Of a DNA stretch of 64,000 bases, positions 20,093 through 32,839 are shown piece by piece. The notes below the pieces were generated by a model that searched no databases, was not told the origin of the DNA, and saw only the letters and a program-made list of their open reading frames with translations. The stretch is from positions 6,087,001 to 6,151,000 of the forward strand of contig CM074865.1 in NCBI GenBank assembly GCA_037501455.1, read 5' to 3'. How positions within the stretch are numbered: position 1 is the stretch's first letter; each line of letters opens with the position of its first letter. This DNA comes from Lantana camara (lineage: Eukaryota > Streptophyta > Magnoliopsida > Lamiales > Verbenaceae). The position numbers and the translations under genes were made by a program.

Positions 20093-22590
20093 ATGGAGAT
20101 GAGAGCAATTGAAGACATAGCTGGAGGCCAAGACCTCACTCCACCTCTCCCACCTCTCGCCTTCGTCCTCCGCGACTCCGCCGTCACCTCCCACTGCTCC
20201 GCCTGCTTCTCCGCTCTTCCGCCGCATCGATTTTCCCCAAATTCCCCTAATGCCCCAGCTAACACTCGCATTCCCCTCTACTGTTCCCCTCGCTGCTCTT
20301 CCCTCGATTCCCCTCTTCATTTCTCCTCCGCCGAGAGCCACCTCCTCTCTCTCTTCTGCCAATCACCGCCCTCTGCGTGGGATGACTCCTCCGACCTCCG
20401 CCTCTCTCTCCGCCTTATCTGCAGATTCCAAAATTGCAACTTTTTCTCGAAATCTTCAGCTTCGAGTGATCAAAGATTGTTTCTTGGAGGAAAAAAGGAC
20501 AACCCTTTTGTCGAAACTGAGAATGGAGGAAGCCCAGATGATCATCTTGAGAATAAAGATGACCCATTGGAAAATACGGGGAGTTGTTGTGAAAACGAAG
20601 GTGGATTCGAGAGAATCGCGGGTTTGATGACCAATCGTGAGAAATTAATATTCCAAAGTAGCGATCAAGGGGAGAACCCTGATGAAAACAGTACAAATTC
20701 TGAGGATTCAGATGAAAATAAGGAAACTATATCGGAGAAAATAAGAGAGGGAGCAAAAATAATGGCTTTGGCGAGGAGGAATCTTCTGGAACAGAGTACA
20801 AATGGAGAGAAAGATGACGATTTCGAATTGGAGGAGAAGGTATTATGTTTGGTTCTGACAAATGCTGTGGAGGTTCATGATAAGAGTGGCTGCAGCATAG
20901 GCATTGCTGTTTATGGTACTTCATTTTCTTGGATTAATCATAGCTGCACTCCCAATGCTTGCTACCGATTTCTGGTTGGAGATGAACATAATGAGCAGTC
21001 ATCTTTAAGGATTACTTCAGCTTCAAAATGTGGATACGTTGATGATTTGATGATTAAAGGTGATTTACTGTGCTTAATTCTTGGATTTTTTAGTGAATTA
21101 TGTTGTGGAGAATTTGCTGTTTATCTTTCTAATTCTAGATTATGTTGTGTAGAAATTACCGGTTATGGTCCGAGAGTTGTGGTTCGAAGTATAAAAGCAG
21201 TTAACAGAGGAGAGGAGGTCACCATTGCATACACGGATCTGCTGCAGCCTAAGGTTGGAAATATTTTGAACTTTGATTAGATTATAATCTGAAGTTGTTT
21301 GATGTTATGAGTTTCAATATGTTCTTTGATTTCATAATATGGGATGTTCTTAAGTTTTACTTTGGTTTGTTTTGTTATAAGTTAATCCTTCGATGCTTCT
21401 AGTTTCTAGCTTCTAGCTTATTTCTACTTAAACTAAGCTGAAGTTGATTTTTCAATCACTTCTAAGGTGCTTTAAGTATTCAAAATTTACAGAAGTGCTT
21501 TTTATTAGAGCATGCGAGTTTACTACATTTATTTACCCCTTCCTTTTTTTGATTCTCTTTTTCTTTGGCAGGAGATGAGAGGGGCCGAATTGTGGTTGAA
21601 GTATAGGTTTATATGTTGCTGTAAACGTTGCAGTGCAATGCCTTCGACTTATGTAGACTACGCCCTACAAGTAAGATTTTCGTAAACTTAATAAAACAAC
21701 TTTTGATAAATCTAACCATTTGTTTCTTACACATTTCATTCCTCATGTAGGCCCTCTCTCCGAATGCTACACCCTCTTCAGACATTAAAGTAGATGAACT
21801 GATGCAAAGCTTTAATGATGCACTAACCGACTATCTCTCACACAACGATCCTGTTTCATGCATCAAGAATCTCGAAAACTTGCTAGATCCGAAATCATCT
21901 CAAACGCCCAAGCTGCATCCTTTTAACTGCCTTTCTATGAATGCTTACACTGCCCTAGCTTCTGCTTACAAAGTCCATGCAAGTGATTTGATGGCTCCTA
22001 ATCACAAGCCCGAAAGACATAAACCTAACGCAGAAGCCTTCAAACTGTACAAAACAAGTGCTGCATATTCCTTGTTGCTTGCTGCTGTTGCCCACCATCT
22101 TTTCACATTCGAATCTGCCCTCGTGGCGAGTACTGCACATTTCCTGATAAACACAGGGGATTCTTTGCTGAATCTTTCCAGAAACTTCCTCTCCGTTCCA
22201 CTGGGTCCGATTCGTTTGGATTTCTCGTTCTTTTTAGGTTTTAAGTGCGGCAGTTGTTGTATTGGAGATGCATTGGAATTGGATTGTGTGGAATCGGAGG
22301 AAACAAAGAGAAGTATATACAACTGCATTGCTAGTATAGTGACGAAAGTGTGGGGTGCTCTGGTTTCCGAAAGCGGTTTCTTGAAATTAGTCGATTTTAG
22401 TTGGATTTCATCTTCGGGGAGTTCCATGATTCTGAAGGAACAAGAATGTAATGATGAAGTTAGGACGAATCTGATTCTGTTGAGCTTACATTGTTTAAGG
22501 TATGGCGCGCTCTTGTTCAGTGTATGTAATGGTTTGTCGGTTGAAATGAACTATAAAAGAACTCTTGCAATTTTGAAGGAAGATGATTAG
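20093..22590 (+). CDS. SMYD-like SET domain protein (SDG41-like)
   Basis: Exons are about 20093-21253, 21572-21670 and 21751-22590, all phase 0, giving 699 residues. The N-terminus holds a Cys-rich MYND-like part (CSACFSALPP ... YCSPRC). The SET core is GIAVYGTSFSWINHSCTPNA near residue 280, then YGPRVVVRSIKAVNRGEEVTIAY split by position, and a post-SET cysteine cluster (CCCKRC) in exon 2. The last exon is an alpha-helical tail. SET/MYND proteins methylate lysines on histones or other proteins. Resemblance to Arabidopsis SET DOMAIN GROUP 41 is by order and motifs, from memory. Positions 21060-21152 look like a 93-bp intron (AAAG|GTGATT ... TGTGTAG|AAATT) that stays in frame if retained; removal would give 668 residues and a better SET core. 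Confidence 0.82.
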
Positions 22591-23802
22591 GTATAAATTC
22601 ATCAACTTTTTTGTTCCATTTCTTGACTGTCTGACGACTATAATGTTTAATTTTCTCGTTAAATTGTATGCATCTTGTCGAATGAGACAACTGTAGGAGA
22701 ATTTAACCTTATAAATACAAGTACACTCCAATTACATATAAATATATGTATGAGATTACCCCACAAATTAAATCATTGCAAGTATTCCATTTATCAAGAT
22801 AACAATTACAAGAAACTCATATATAATCTTGGTAAATTAATAAGAATTTTAAAATCACTTCTAGACCAACTATTAGGGTGAAATAATCTAGTGGGCTAGA
22901 GTTTGGCAGTTGGTACAATTTGTCACTCTCCATACAAAATAGTATCTATTTGTTGTGTGCACATGTTTTAGGCCATAGCCCATATGTTTAATTCTTGTCT
23001 ATGCTTTGATTAAAACTATACCTAATTTTGTTAGGCACCAAAAATAACAATTAACATGCTAAGGACCCCTATATGTAACAATAACAATTTGTTTGGGTTA
23101 TGGCAAAAGAAAAGAAAACAAAATGATACATCAATCATGACCCGTGAGACTTTTTCATTTTGTATTCGAAAGTTAAAAGAGTAAAAATGAAGGCTCATCA
23201 ACTTACATTGGAGACCCGAATCAAGGATATGAATCGAGACGACCTATATTATGTTCAACAGCGGAGCAAAATCCCTATCCTTGTGATAAAACAAAATTAA
23301 AAGAGAAATGTGGTATAACATTTCTCGACTTATAAGTGTTTTCGTTTCTCACTGCAATTGATCGGCAGTCGGCACATGTTTTACGTTTGTCAAAAAGCAT
23401 TGTGTTCATAACTTAATAATGTGTGTGTAAACAAAGGAGAGCTACTAAATGCAGGCCATTAAGTTAAAAAACTACTAGGGTTAGTTTTAGTGCTTTGAGG
23501 TTCTTTTTAAGAAAGAAGCAAAGATAAGGTATCATGAAAAGGGTTTTACAAGTACCAATGAGTGATCTCTTTGATTTCAGATGCACATCATTATTAAGCT
23601 ACCTTAATTTCCACAAAGGTGGAGTTGTTAAATCTAACAAACCAGTCCTTTTGTGCTCAAGGCTGTCCTCACTTTCCTTAGATTATATTATACGAACTAA
23701 TCAACCCCCTTTGATTATGGTTCTGCACATTAAACTATGCTTCTTGGGATTTGATGATATGTAAACAAACATAATTTAAAAAATTCCAAAAGATGACAAA
23801 TT
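22591..23802. other. AT-rich spacer between SET gene and tRNA-His
   Basis: No gene that I can support. A 76-residue open frame at 23534-23764 has no recognisable motif. Confidence 0.45.
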
Positions 23803-23874
23803 GTGGCTGTAGTTTAGTGGTAAGAATTCCACGTTGTGGCCGTGGAGACCTGGGCTCGAATCCCAGCAGCCACA
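23803..23874 (+). tRNA. tRNA-His (GTG)
   Basis: A 72-nt cloverleaf. Acceptor GTGGCTG pairs with CAGCCAC, discriminator A at 23874. The anticodon stem is CCACG/CGTGG with loop TTGTGGC, so the anticodon is GTG. The T-arm contains GGCTCGAATCC. CCA is not encoded, as normal for nuclear tRNA genes. A TTTTT run at 23889-23893 can end transcription by RNA polymerase III. No intron. Confidence 0.95.
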
Positions 23875-23917
23875 TCTAAATGTTGAAATTTTTGCCGAGT
23901 GTTTTAAATATAATATA

Positions 23918-24935
23918 GGGTTAATTACACATAGCCCCCAAATTAGATAGGGTAATTACAATTGGTGTCCTACTTTTAGATATAATTACAGACACCACCC
24001 TTCTGAAGTTTGTTAATTACACTTAACCCCCAAAATCCTAAAAATTTGATGATTTCGGCAAAAATATTTTGTGAAAGCCCGAAATTAACCCAGTTGACTT
24101 CGGTCAAAAAATTTACAGGGTAAATTAAAATGGGAGTTATGCGTAATTTTTGGGAGTTATGCGTAATTTTTTATGTTAAATTTTCAATTAAAATTTTGAG
24201 TTGAAATTAACCTATGATGCACGGACACGGACACGGCGACACGGACACGACACGACACAGATATGGCGACACGGATTTTTTCTTGAATTTCCCACGTAAG
24301 GAGTGTCGGACACGAGTGTCCGACACGACACGGTAAAATGATATTTTTAGAAGTGTCCATGCATCATAGAAATTAACTATTGCAACGGCTACTTCCATGC
24401 CTAATATGACCATAATTTTCATAATTTGAAACCTATAAATATTGAGTTCCACAAACAATATACAAACCAATAGTTAATCTCTCTCATGGTTTCATGTAGT
24501 TATTCTTCAATTAATCGAGCATCAAAATATCTTGATAGTTGTATAATTTCCACATGCTCGACTCAATATTTATAGGCTTCAAATTATGAAAATAACGGTC
24601 TTATTAGGTATGGAAATAACCATTGTAATAACTAATTTGAATTAAAAAATTTGATTGAAAATTTAACATAAAAAATTACACATAACCCGGCCCATTTTAA
24701 TTTACTAAATTACAATGAACATCCAAGGATATGATCCGCAATAAAAATTTGACAAGTCAGCAGATAATTTCGGGCCTTCACAAATATTTTTGTTGACATC
24801 ATCAAATTTTTAACGATTTTGGGGGTTAAGTATAATAAACAAACTCCAGAGGGGTGGTGTCTGTAATTATATCTAAAAGTGGGGTACCAACTGTAATTAC
24901 CCAATCTAATTAGGGGGGTCAAGTGTAATTAACCC
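23918..24935. mobile_element. Non-autonomous Mutator-like element with long terminal inverted repeats
   Basis: A 1018-bp element begins GGGTTAATTACAC and ends GTGTAATTAACCC. It is flanked by the 9-bp duplication TATAATATA at 23909-23917 and 24936-24944. The terminal repeats extend roughly 300 bp with scattered mismatches. Nine-base duplications and long inverted repeats are typical of Mutator-like elements. It encodes no protein and contains a second element at 24212-24368. Confidence 0.88.
24212..24368. mobile_element. 157-bp MITE nested in the Mutator-like element
   Basis: It is flanked by GAAATTAAC at 24203-24211 and 24369-24377 (9 bp). The ends read TATGATGCACGGACAC and, on the complementary strand, TATGATGCATGGACAC. 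The inside is rich in GACACG repeats. Related, more decayed copies lie near 29718-29917 and 31505-31612. Confidence 0.85.
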
Positions 24936-24944
24936 TATAATATA

Positions 24945-26667
24945 TTGAGCTACATAATTTTGTTTTTGGAACAATGGATCGGGTTTGAATTGTTTTTATG
25001 ATAATGGTTCAAGTTACAATTTTTTTTGCTCCAAAATAATTATTCGAATTTGAATCTCTTTGATCACTGGAATGTGTGTGCTAAAAAGAAATTATATAAT
25101 TTCTTTCTAAATACATATACATATATATAGTAATTTATCGATCTCGAGAACCATACTAAATTAATTTAAATTCATCGTAACTTTTTTTCAAATTGAAAAA
25201 AAATACAACTTTAACACAAACTCACATCTCAAGCATATTTAAATACCATCGAGTTCACAATTCAAACTCGAACTAGCAACTTACCTATAGGTTCGAATAG
25301 AAGTTAGTTCTTATTTCCCATAAAACTCATCAGATTCGAGTCCGATACATTTAATTTAAAATTTTAACTAGTCAATAAAATAGTTAGAAGTTCAACTCGA
25401 TTCATGTATATCTTTTTTATACTTCAAAGGTAGATAGATACGAAATGAGTGTCGGCAAGACTGGTGGAGGAAGACAAGATTTTATTTGATTAGAACTCAG
25501 AAGAAAGCTGCCACCACTAATTTGTCATATAAGACGTTTCCATGATCCATCAATATTGAATTTTTTACCTAAGTTTCAGACCTTTTTTTCTTTTTTCAGA
25601 CAAGCCATTTCATCATTTTATTAATTATTGACCGATCTGGTCTACACCCAAATTAAATATATTTTTAAAATCCCTTGTTGGCTTGCTACTATTTTATAAT
25701 AGTATAATTGATAATGACCTTGGGACAATACTATCAAGAAAACAAATATAAGTGTGAGGCATGGGGGAATTTTTTTTTTTTTTGTTTCCCTATATTACTT
25801 TATCTGGTTCGGGTAAAATCACTTTCCTGGTATCCCAATAAATGATAGTCGCATTCTCGGGGATTTAAAAACAAAACTTCTTGTTAAATTAACATAATAT
25901 CGAATCATTAAATTACACTATTTACAGATAGTAAAATGGAGAATTGATTATAAGTGTCGTAATTTTACAGCAATTTAGACGCAATATATAACGTAGAAAC
26001 TTTTGTTCGAATTTCTACAAACAAAGCTACTTTTAATCCATTATCAAAAGGAGTTTATATATTATTATCTCATTCGATTTGAATTTAATATAAGACTATA
26101 TTTATTAAGTATGCAGGGCGTAGCTCATTTGATTTCGCAGGGATAAATTTGTTACAAGGTATAATATAATGTTCAATTTCTAAGACTGTAGTATGAGTGA
26201 GAGTTTTTATTCTTGAATCAATATGGGCTTTGAGCGTGAGTTTTTTTTAGACTTTTAGGAGGCATGTCTCCCCTTTAACGAGTCGCTGAGTGTCTGATTT
26301 ACCTCTTTACACTTACTTCGTCGAGCCGAAATATGAGGAACCTTAGGGTTAGGGATTCAACCTTTTTCTTACCAGACTAAATTTATTAATAACCAATGAT
26401 AAAATTTAGTACATTATTATTAAAGCTTAATATATTATTGATGGAATTATTGTAGCAATGAAAAACATATAATAAATTGCTACACGACATGATATTAAAT
26501 TATTAATTAAAAAAATAAAAAAAGAAACAAAAAATCTCTCAAATATGGCTGACAGCTCACTGAAAGGGACAGACCAAACTTCACTTCACTTAGCTGTAAT
26601 CGAGGTCCACATTTGATGCCACGTGGCACGTCATTCGCCGTCGATCTGGCAGATTGTTATCTGTCGG
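24945..26667. other. AT-rich spacer
   Basis: No gene or RNA that I can support. It contains T-runs and short open frames without motifs. The last eight bases (TCTGTCGG, 26660-26667) are the target duplication of the following element. Confidence 0.45.
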
Positions 26668-27474
26668 TAGGGGTGTAAACGGATAATAAACGGATCGGAT
26701 GTATGATTATCATATCCTTATCCGTTTATGATTCGGACGGATACGGATAATATCCTTTTAAATCGAATTCGGATAATATCCTTTTTATACGGATACAAGG
26801 CGGATTCGGACGGATTCGAATTTTAATCGGATTTTCAACTATTCAAAATTTGACATAAATTATTTATTTATATATAACTTCGAACTTTTAATCAGATTAT
26901 CAACTATTCATTTATAGATAAATTATTTAATAATTATATAACTTTGAATATATATATTTTAGACAAATAGAGAAATAATAAGTATATCTATATAGATCAT
27001 TTTTATGTTTTAGCGAATGTATAAATGTGGTGAAATTATAAATTTTATCATATAATTAATTTGAAATATAATACTTTTATTAGTAACATAATATATGTTA
27101 ATTATATTATCTCTATAAGAATATTGACGTGAACATATAGTTACTAATAAAACCTAAGGTTTTTCTTTAGTAAATGCGCTAAAAAATTTACTTAATACTA
27201 ATAATCTATCATACATACATAGTTTTGTGTATATATTTTAATATAATACATTATTTATCGGATACGGATTACGGATAAATCGGATAATGGATATATCTAA
27301 CGGATAATAAAACGGATCGGATGCCTTATTACCATATTCTTATCCGTTTATAATTCGGATGTCTATAATCGAATACGGATAATATCCTCTTGAGGCGGAT
27401 TCGGATAATATCCTCTATAAACGAATTCGGATGCGGACGGATATCGGATTTTCGAATATCCATTTACAGCTCTA
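26668..27474. mobile_element. Non-autonomous hAT-like element
   Basis: An 807-bp element begins TAGGGGTGTAAACGGAT, and its right end on the other strand reads TAGAGCTGTAAATGGAT. It is flanked by the 8-bp duplication TCTGTCGG at 26660-26667 and 27475-27482. Subterminal regions are packed with ATCCG/CGGAT words (GGATAATATCC and similar), and the middle is AT-rich and non-coding. Eight-base duplications and TAGGG-type ends fit hAT. Confidence 0.88.
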
Positions 27475-29717
27475 TCTGTCGGTGGTGTACTGCGCACACC
27501 TGCGTATTCTATATTCGGCCGGTCTACTGTTGGGCCTTTTATGGGCCATGGATTTTTATTTCACCTTTTACTTTTTTTATTTATTTATTTAACCCATTTA
27601 TAATTGGAGTTTCCACCGACGAAAATAGTGGCAGAGCGCGTGAGGGCAACCTCCAGAGGGCGCGTGTGGTTACGGTAGTTGCAGCCGCTTACGTGGGTGT
27701 ACCTTTGGCATAACGTGCTGTACAACTTGGTGATCTTTCTTTGCTGTCAAATTATTTTTTCTTCTTTAATTAATTCATAAAATCGTGATTTCAATGATTA
27801 GGGTTTTCTGTGCGTGAGCTGTTCTTTTTTATAATAATTTGGTTTTTGCATGGTCAAAAACTTGTGGTTAGTTGTCAAAATTACTAGTACTTTAATTTCA
27901 TTTTTCACATAAATTATAGGATTTTGTTTATTAAAGGTTTGAATCGGATAGATAAATTAATTAATAGTGGTATATTTAGAGAGTCGAACATCATTAATAT
28001 AGTGTTGGATAATTAAATAACTAATTATATATGATATAGTAAGACCCCAACGTGTTGATGCGATGAATTTCTAAGGTCATTCATGGCGCCATTTCTATAA
28101 CTCGACTTATACCTCGATTGACCTTCAACTCGAGAAGGCAGGAAATCTCTGCTCAAACCCAATAGTTCGATAACTGTCCCCGATGAGGCTACTCGACCTC
28201 TCATAGTCTTTGAGTAGCCATGTAGCCACTCAGGATTCATCGAGAAAAGTGGTAAATGAACAATAGGAGTGGGGTAAGGAGTGAGTAGTTGTCCGTTAAG
28301 GGGCCGCTCACCACCGTCATTATGCACAATGGTACAAATATCCCCATATTTACTTCGATAGGTAAGTCACATTAAATATACTCACACTCGGCCTCTTTTA
28401 TTCAACATATTACAATTACACTGAATTGAGCTTCGGATTATTAGCTCCAGATAAAACTCCACCTTATCTTGGATTAGTCTCGAGTTCACATTTCTTTATC
28501 CTTTTAGATAGCGATCGAACAAACAGTCTTCCCAATTATATAAATGCTAAGTGTTCGCATCGATGTAAAGTTCGAGACATGCCGATTGAGATTTTGGCTC
28601 TATATATATATATATACACACACGGTGATTCCAAAACTTATAGCTTTTTGGTAGTGCAATATAATATAAATATTGTTAGGGAAAAATGATCTCACATGCG
28701 TCATCATGTATAGTAGCTATATGTGAAATATTCGAAGCATCAATAATTGTAAAATTTCGTGAAAAATACATCTCTTTGATACCAAATAAATCGAACCAAT
28801 GTCCAATTCAATGACGTACACAACACTTTTCTTACACGTAAAACATCAGCAGTGTGGATTAAGGAAAAATACATGCAATAAAGTCGTCGCAGTTGTACCT
28901 TTTCATGAGTGTAAAAGTAATTAAAAATGTTAGGTACTTAGATTAATTAATAATCATGCCTAATAATTTAATCATCAGAAAATACAATAATGTTCCCACG
29001 TGTCCTATTAGGCTGCTTTAATTATGGATTACATAGTTAAGTAAAAACCCTAACACATACAACTTGATCTAACTTAATCATTTAACGTTATACCAGATTA
29101 ATTAATTTGAGTTTTTGAGTAATTTTACATGTCTTTTTACGCCTTTCACGTCGTGCATCCTCCTCATGCTCGCCGTGACAATGGTAGTGCCTCGAAGACT
29201 TAATTTGCTTGCTTGGAGAGGCTCGTGCAGCACAATCGATGAGTAGAGCCAAATCCAACTATTATAGTCAGCCAGTCAGGAGATGCACGAGAATAGTCTG
29301 ATCCAATTTAAACGCATAACAAGACACTGAGTTTACCCGTAAATCAGTAATGAGCCATAGAACCATGCAAAAGTAAAAAAAGTAAAAGAGTCTTTTGTGT
29401 TAATAAGACTTAAATAATAATAAACCAAAGCTTAAGGGAAAAAAAGAGACTAAATTAAATGAATTGTCGTAATTAGATGAGCTAGCAGATGTTCTATCTT
29501 AACAACCATATCTTTAATATTATTAATTAGTACATTGTCTTGTCGATAATATTGCTCACACAATTTTAGTTCCTTTCCAGTTAAATCGTCCTTCCATGGA
29601 GGATTTTACCATATTATTTCAGACAAGATAATTAGACAATACATTAAATGACTTCCTCATTCAATTAATTAACTAAAACCATGTAACATGTATTGTAAGT
29701 ACAATTATGGGAACTTT

Positions 29718-29917
29718 TTAGGACACGATTTGATAAATATCTGATCTACAAATATTTTTAAAAAACATTATTTTATAACGTTGTATGATACACAATTTAT
29801 ATCTGATACCGTATCCAATACTCCTCACGTGAAAAAAATCAAAAAAATATTTATATCGACCTATGCGTATTATGTCGTATTTATATTGCACATTGTATCC
29901 ATATCCGTGCATCATAA
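29718..29917 (-). mobile_element. Degraded MITE relic, GATGCACGGA family
   Basis: On the minus strand it starts ATTATGATGCACGGATATG and contains TTTTTCACGTGAGGAGT, matching the interior of the MITE at 24212-24368 (TTTCCCACGTAAGGAGTGT), and ends in a GTGTCC-like phrase. Borders are approximate and the target duplication is not clear. Confidence 0.5.
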
Positions 29918-31504
29918 TCTTAATCAGAACTTTTGAATTTAAGCATTGGATAAGTAGTTATTATCGGTAAATAGATTTTTACGATTGAATTGCGTAATAA
30001 ATTAAATATAATTTGTTGGTAGATTATACCTCCATTAATTAATAATTAACATACAAATTTGTCCTTATTATTTGCCAATTTTATTAAAAATAAGATTTTT
30101 TCTTTGGATCACATGAAAGTAGACCGTAAATCAATTCAATACGTATACTTTACACAATAAATTTATATAAAATACTAAAATTATAAAAGTTCATACAAAA
30201 AAGTATTTTTTTTATAAATTATTTAATAAAAAAATAAGTAAGAAAGAAAGAAAGAGAGAAACATGGGGCATGTGGATGCATTCCTGTACACATGGTTGGT
30301 CTTCTATTATGTTTCACAAAGCATTTATTTTATTTTGTTTAATGCTAATTTTGACAGAAACAGACAAATCACATATACCACACATAATGTAGGTGGAAGT
30401 ACGAATTATTAAAAATATTATCTTCGATCCCCTCAATCCGATCTTAAATTTCTTATTACGTCTCTGATTAATGGATACAAATCAACCTCAAATTTAGAAT
30501 AAATTCACATCGAAAACTCTGGTACCCTAACTTTATTCGATAAAACTCAGTTACGAGTCGATTCCCATCGTTTGTGCCTATAATTTATCATTGAATATCC
30601 TTGTCTATAATGTGCAAAAACTATGAAACAAAATCTCATTCTTTCTCTATTAAGTAGGGGCAAAAAAGGAAGCAAAATAAAAGGTTTGTGAGTGTATTTA
30701 ACTCTTCATTCACATGTCATTGGCAATATATATTGGTAAAGCCATTGCAAAAAGAAGTGTCCCAAATCATATCCAAGGGAAAAGGAGGGGCAAAATTGTG
30801 AGTGTATTTAACTCTTCTTTCTCTAGTTCAATGTTGTTTGGTAATTGGAGGGGCAAAATTGGAAATAAGTGTGTGGGGGCTAACTAGGGTTAGCTAGTCG
30901 ACCCTTGAAGCAATTTGACGAACCAAACTCTTTCTACTAATGGTATTCATGTCGTTAAAATTTCGAATACGAAATTTTTAATTAAATTAACATAATATCG
31001 AACTATATAAATTACGAAACTTACGATGAGTTAGAATATAATAGTTTAATGTACATGGCTTCTTCCTCTAAAGGCAAATATACATGCTCCTACCTTGCAA
31101 ATGCTGCACTTTTTTGTCTTGCATATATATATATAAATAAACAAATTCCTTCACCAAAAATAGCAAGAGACAAAATTATTTAATTTGGTTGAATATCTGC
31201 CTAGAGGAATGAGTTTTCACTTTTCACCATTTTTGCAGAGTAATTGAAGGAAATTTTTGTCAATGTCACAAGAAATTATTGGAATATTTTTATTTTATAT
31301 TTTTTAAAAATATCTCATTGTGTGAAACTTTGTGGATATTTAATATTTTAGTTTCATCACTAATTATATTAATTTGTATTTATAATGAAATAGTTAAGTT
31401 TTTGCCATCAATTTTCTTGCTTTTCAATTTTCATCAAAGACCAATGAGACCTTTCTTCTTTATTTAAGTTTGTTAAAAATGTGGATTGTGATTTGCGATA
31501 ATCT

Positions 31505-31612
31505 ATTATGCACGGATATTGATACGACGATATGGATATAATATATTTTTTTTTAGATTTCTCATGTGAGTAATGTTCAAAATAATATTTTTAGAATTGT
31601 CTCTACATTATA
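31505..31612 (+). mobile_element. Second degraded MITE relic of the same family
   Basis: It begins TATTATGCACGGATATTG, contains TTTCTCATGTGAGTAATGTT and ends in CTCTACATTATA, parallel to the 157-bp MITE. Borders are approximate. Confidence 0.5.
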
Positions 31613-32199
31613 AGTGATAATTGTTACTAAATTATTGTGAAATTATCGACCTCATTCCCTTAACAGTTCTGACTTATTAGATTGTATTTCGTTAATCTCG
31701 TACATATATATATATATATATATTTTAATTTTATTATCGTGATAATTTTTCACAAGCTATACATTTATATCTATGACCGGATAGATCCGACATATATATT
31801 ATCAGAATTAAAAAATATATATTTGCATCTAAAAAATCCTAAAAGGAAGAAACAAAATAGTGAAACAAACATCTCCATCATCAAACCACCAACAATCATA
31901 AAAGAAGAAAAACAAATTCACATAAATGAGGAGGAGAAGTCAATTTGTTTTTATTTTCTTTATATTTATCTCTTTCCCCTCCAAAAAGAGGGAAAAAAAA
32001 AAAGGAAACAAAAATAGCGAAAGTACGAAACTACCCTTCCCTACACGGCCAAGCGCCACCGCTGCTACGGCGGGCCCCACCCACCTCCGCCACCATCATT
32101 TTGGGGCCCATTTTCCAAAACCCTCTTTCTTACATTCACAAATTATTACATCTTTCGATCCAAACATCAGTTATCTCTGTCCCTTCTGCATTACGCGTT

Positions 32200-32839
32200 G
32201 AACTTCAACTGTTCTCTCTCTCTCTGTACTAGTACACTTCCGCTTCTCTCTCAATATTTCATATTCTTGTAATTCTTTCTTCTTTTCGTGTTTCCTTTTT
32301 GAGTGGAGACTTATACATTATCACAATTTACAGACAATTCTTTTTTTGTTGTAATTTTTGTGTTATTAATTGTTCTTGTTTTGTCTCTTTCGATCTCTTC
32401 GTCAACCGGGGGGCAATTGGTTGTCTGATCCACACACTATAGCCCCTCTACAGCTCACAAACACGAAGAGAACACTGAAAGAGAGAGACCCTTTTATCAG
32501 AATCAGGGGTTTCTCTCAAGAAAAGAATCGTAGGGAGAGAAAAAGAAACTAGGAAGAAGAAAAGGGCCACCTGCAGAGCAGAGCCAAATCTCTCTCTACA
32601 TATCTATTGAAACCCACATTTTGCACTCACTGAACGTGTTGTCATTCTTTTGTAAATTTCCAGTTGTTTGTCTAGTGCGAAGGGTTTTGTGTTCAAGATG
32701 AGAGGCTCTTACAATCTGTCGCGGAAATGGGAATTGGGGAGAGATAATGTGTCTCCTTTCTTTCTCTTTTAATTGATTGAGAAGGGGGTGTATGTGCGAG
32801 AGAGTGTGTGTGTGGAAGCACAGTGTTTGAATTTTCGGA
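32200..32839 (+). promoter_or_regulatory. Probable promoter and long leader of the cellulose synthase gene
   Basis: The stretch has a pyrimidine-rich run (TTCTCTCTCTCTCTGT near 32212-32227), common in plant leaders, followed by about 600 bp with GA-rich and CT-rich tracts up to the ATG. The transcription start, and whether there is a leader intron, cannot be decided from sequence alone. Confidence 0.35.

Larger units (their letters stand above)
27483..32199. other. Long AT-rich spacer upstream of the cellulose synthase gene
   Basis: No protein gene that I can support in 4.7 kb. It contains a GC-rich patch at 27617-27710, a region at about 28035-28420 of different base composition that may be an old LTR fragment, dinucleotide repeats (TA then CA at 28601-28622; AT at 31703-31722), and a partial local duplication around 30680-30870 that shares GTGAGTGTATTTAACTCTTC. 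Confidence 0.4.

Noticed and set aside
23534..23764. Small gene upstream of tRNA-His
   Set aside because: A 76-residue frame without motif in AT-rich DNA; expected by chance.
27390..27713. 107-residue open frame overlapping the hAT-like right end
   Set aside because: It begins inside the transposon and has no domain; chance reading.
30680..30870. Direct repeats with GTGAGTGTATTTAACTCTTC as a transposon
   Set aside because: Only partial duplication, with no terminal repeats or target duplication.
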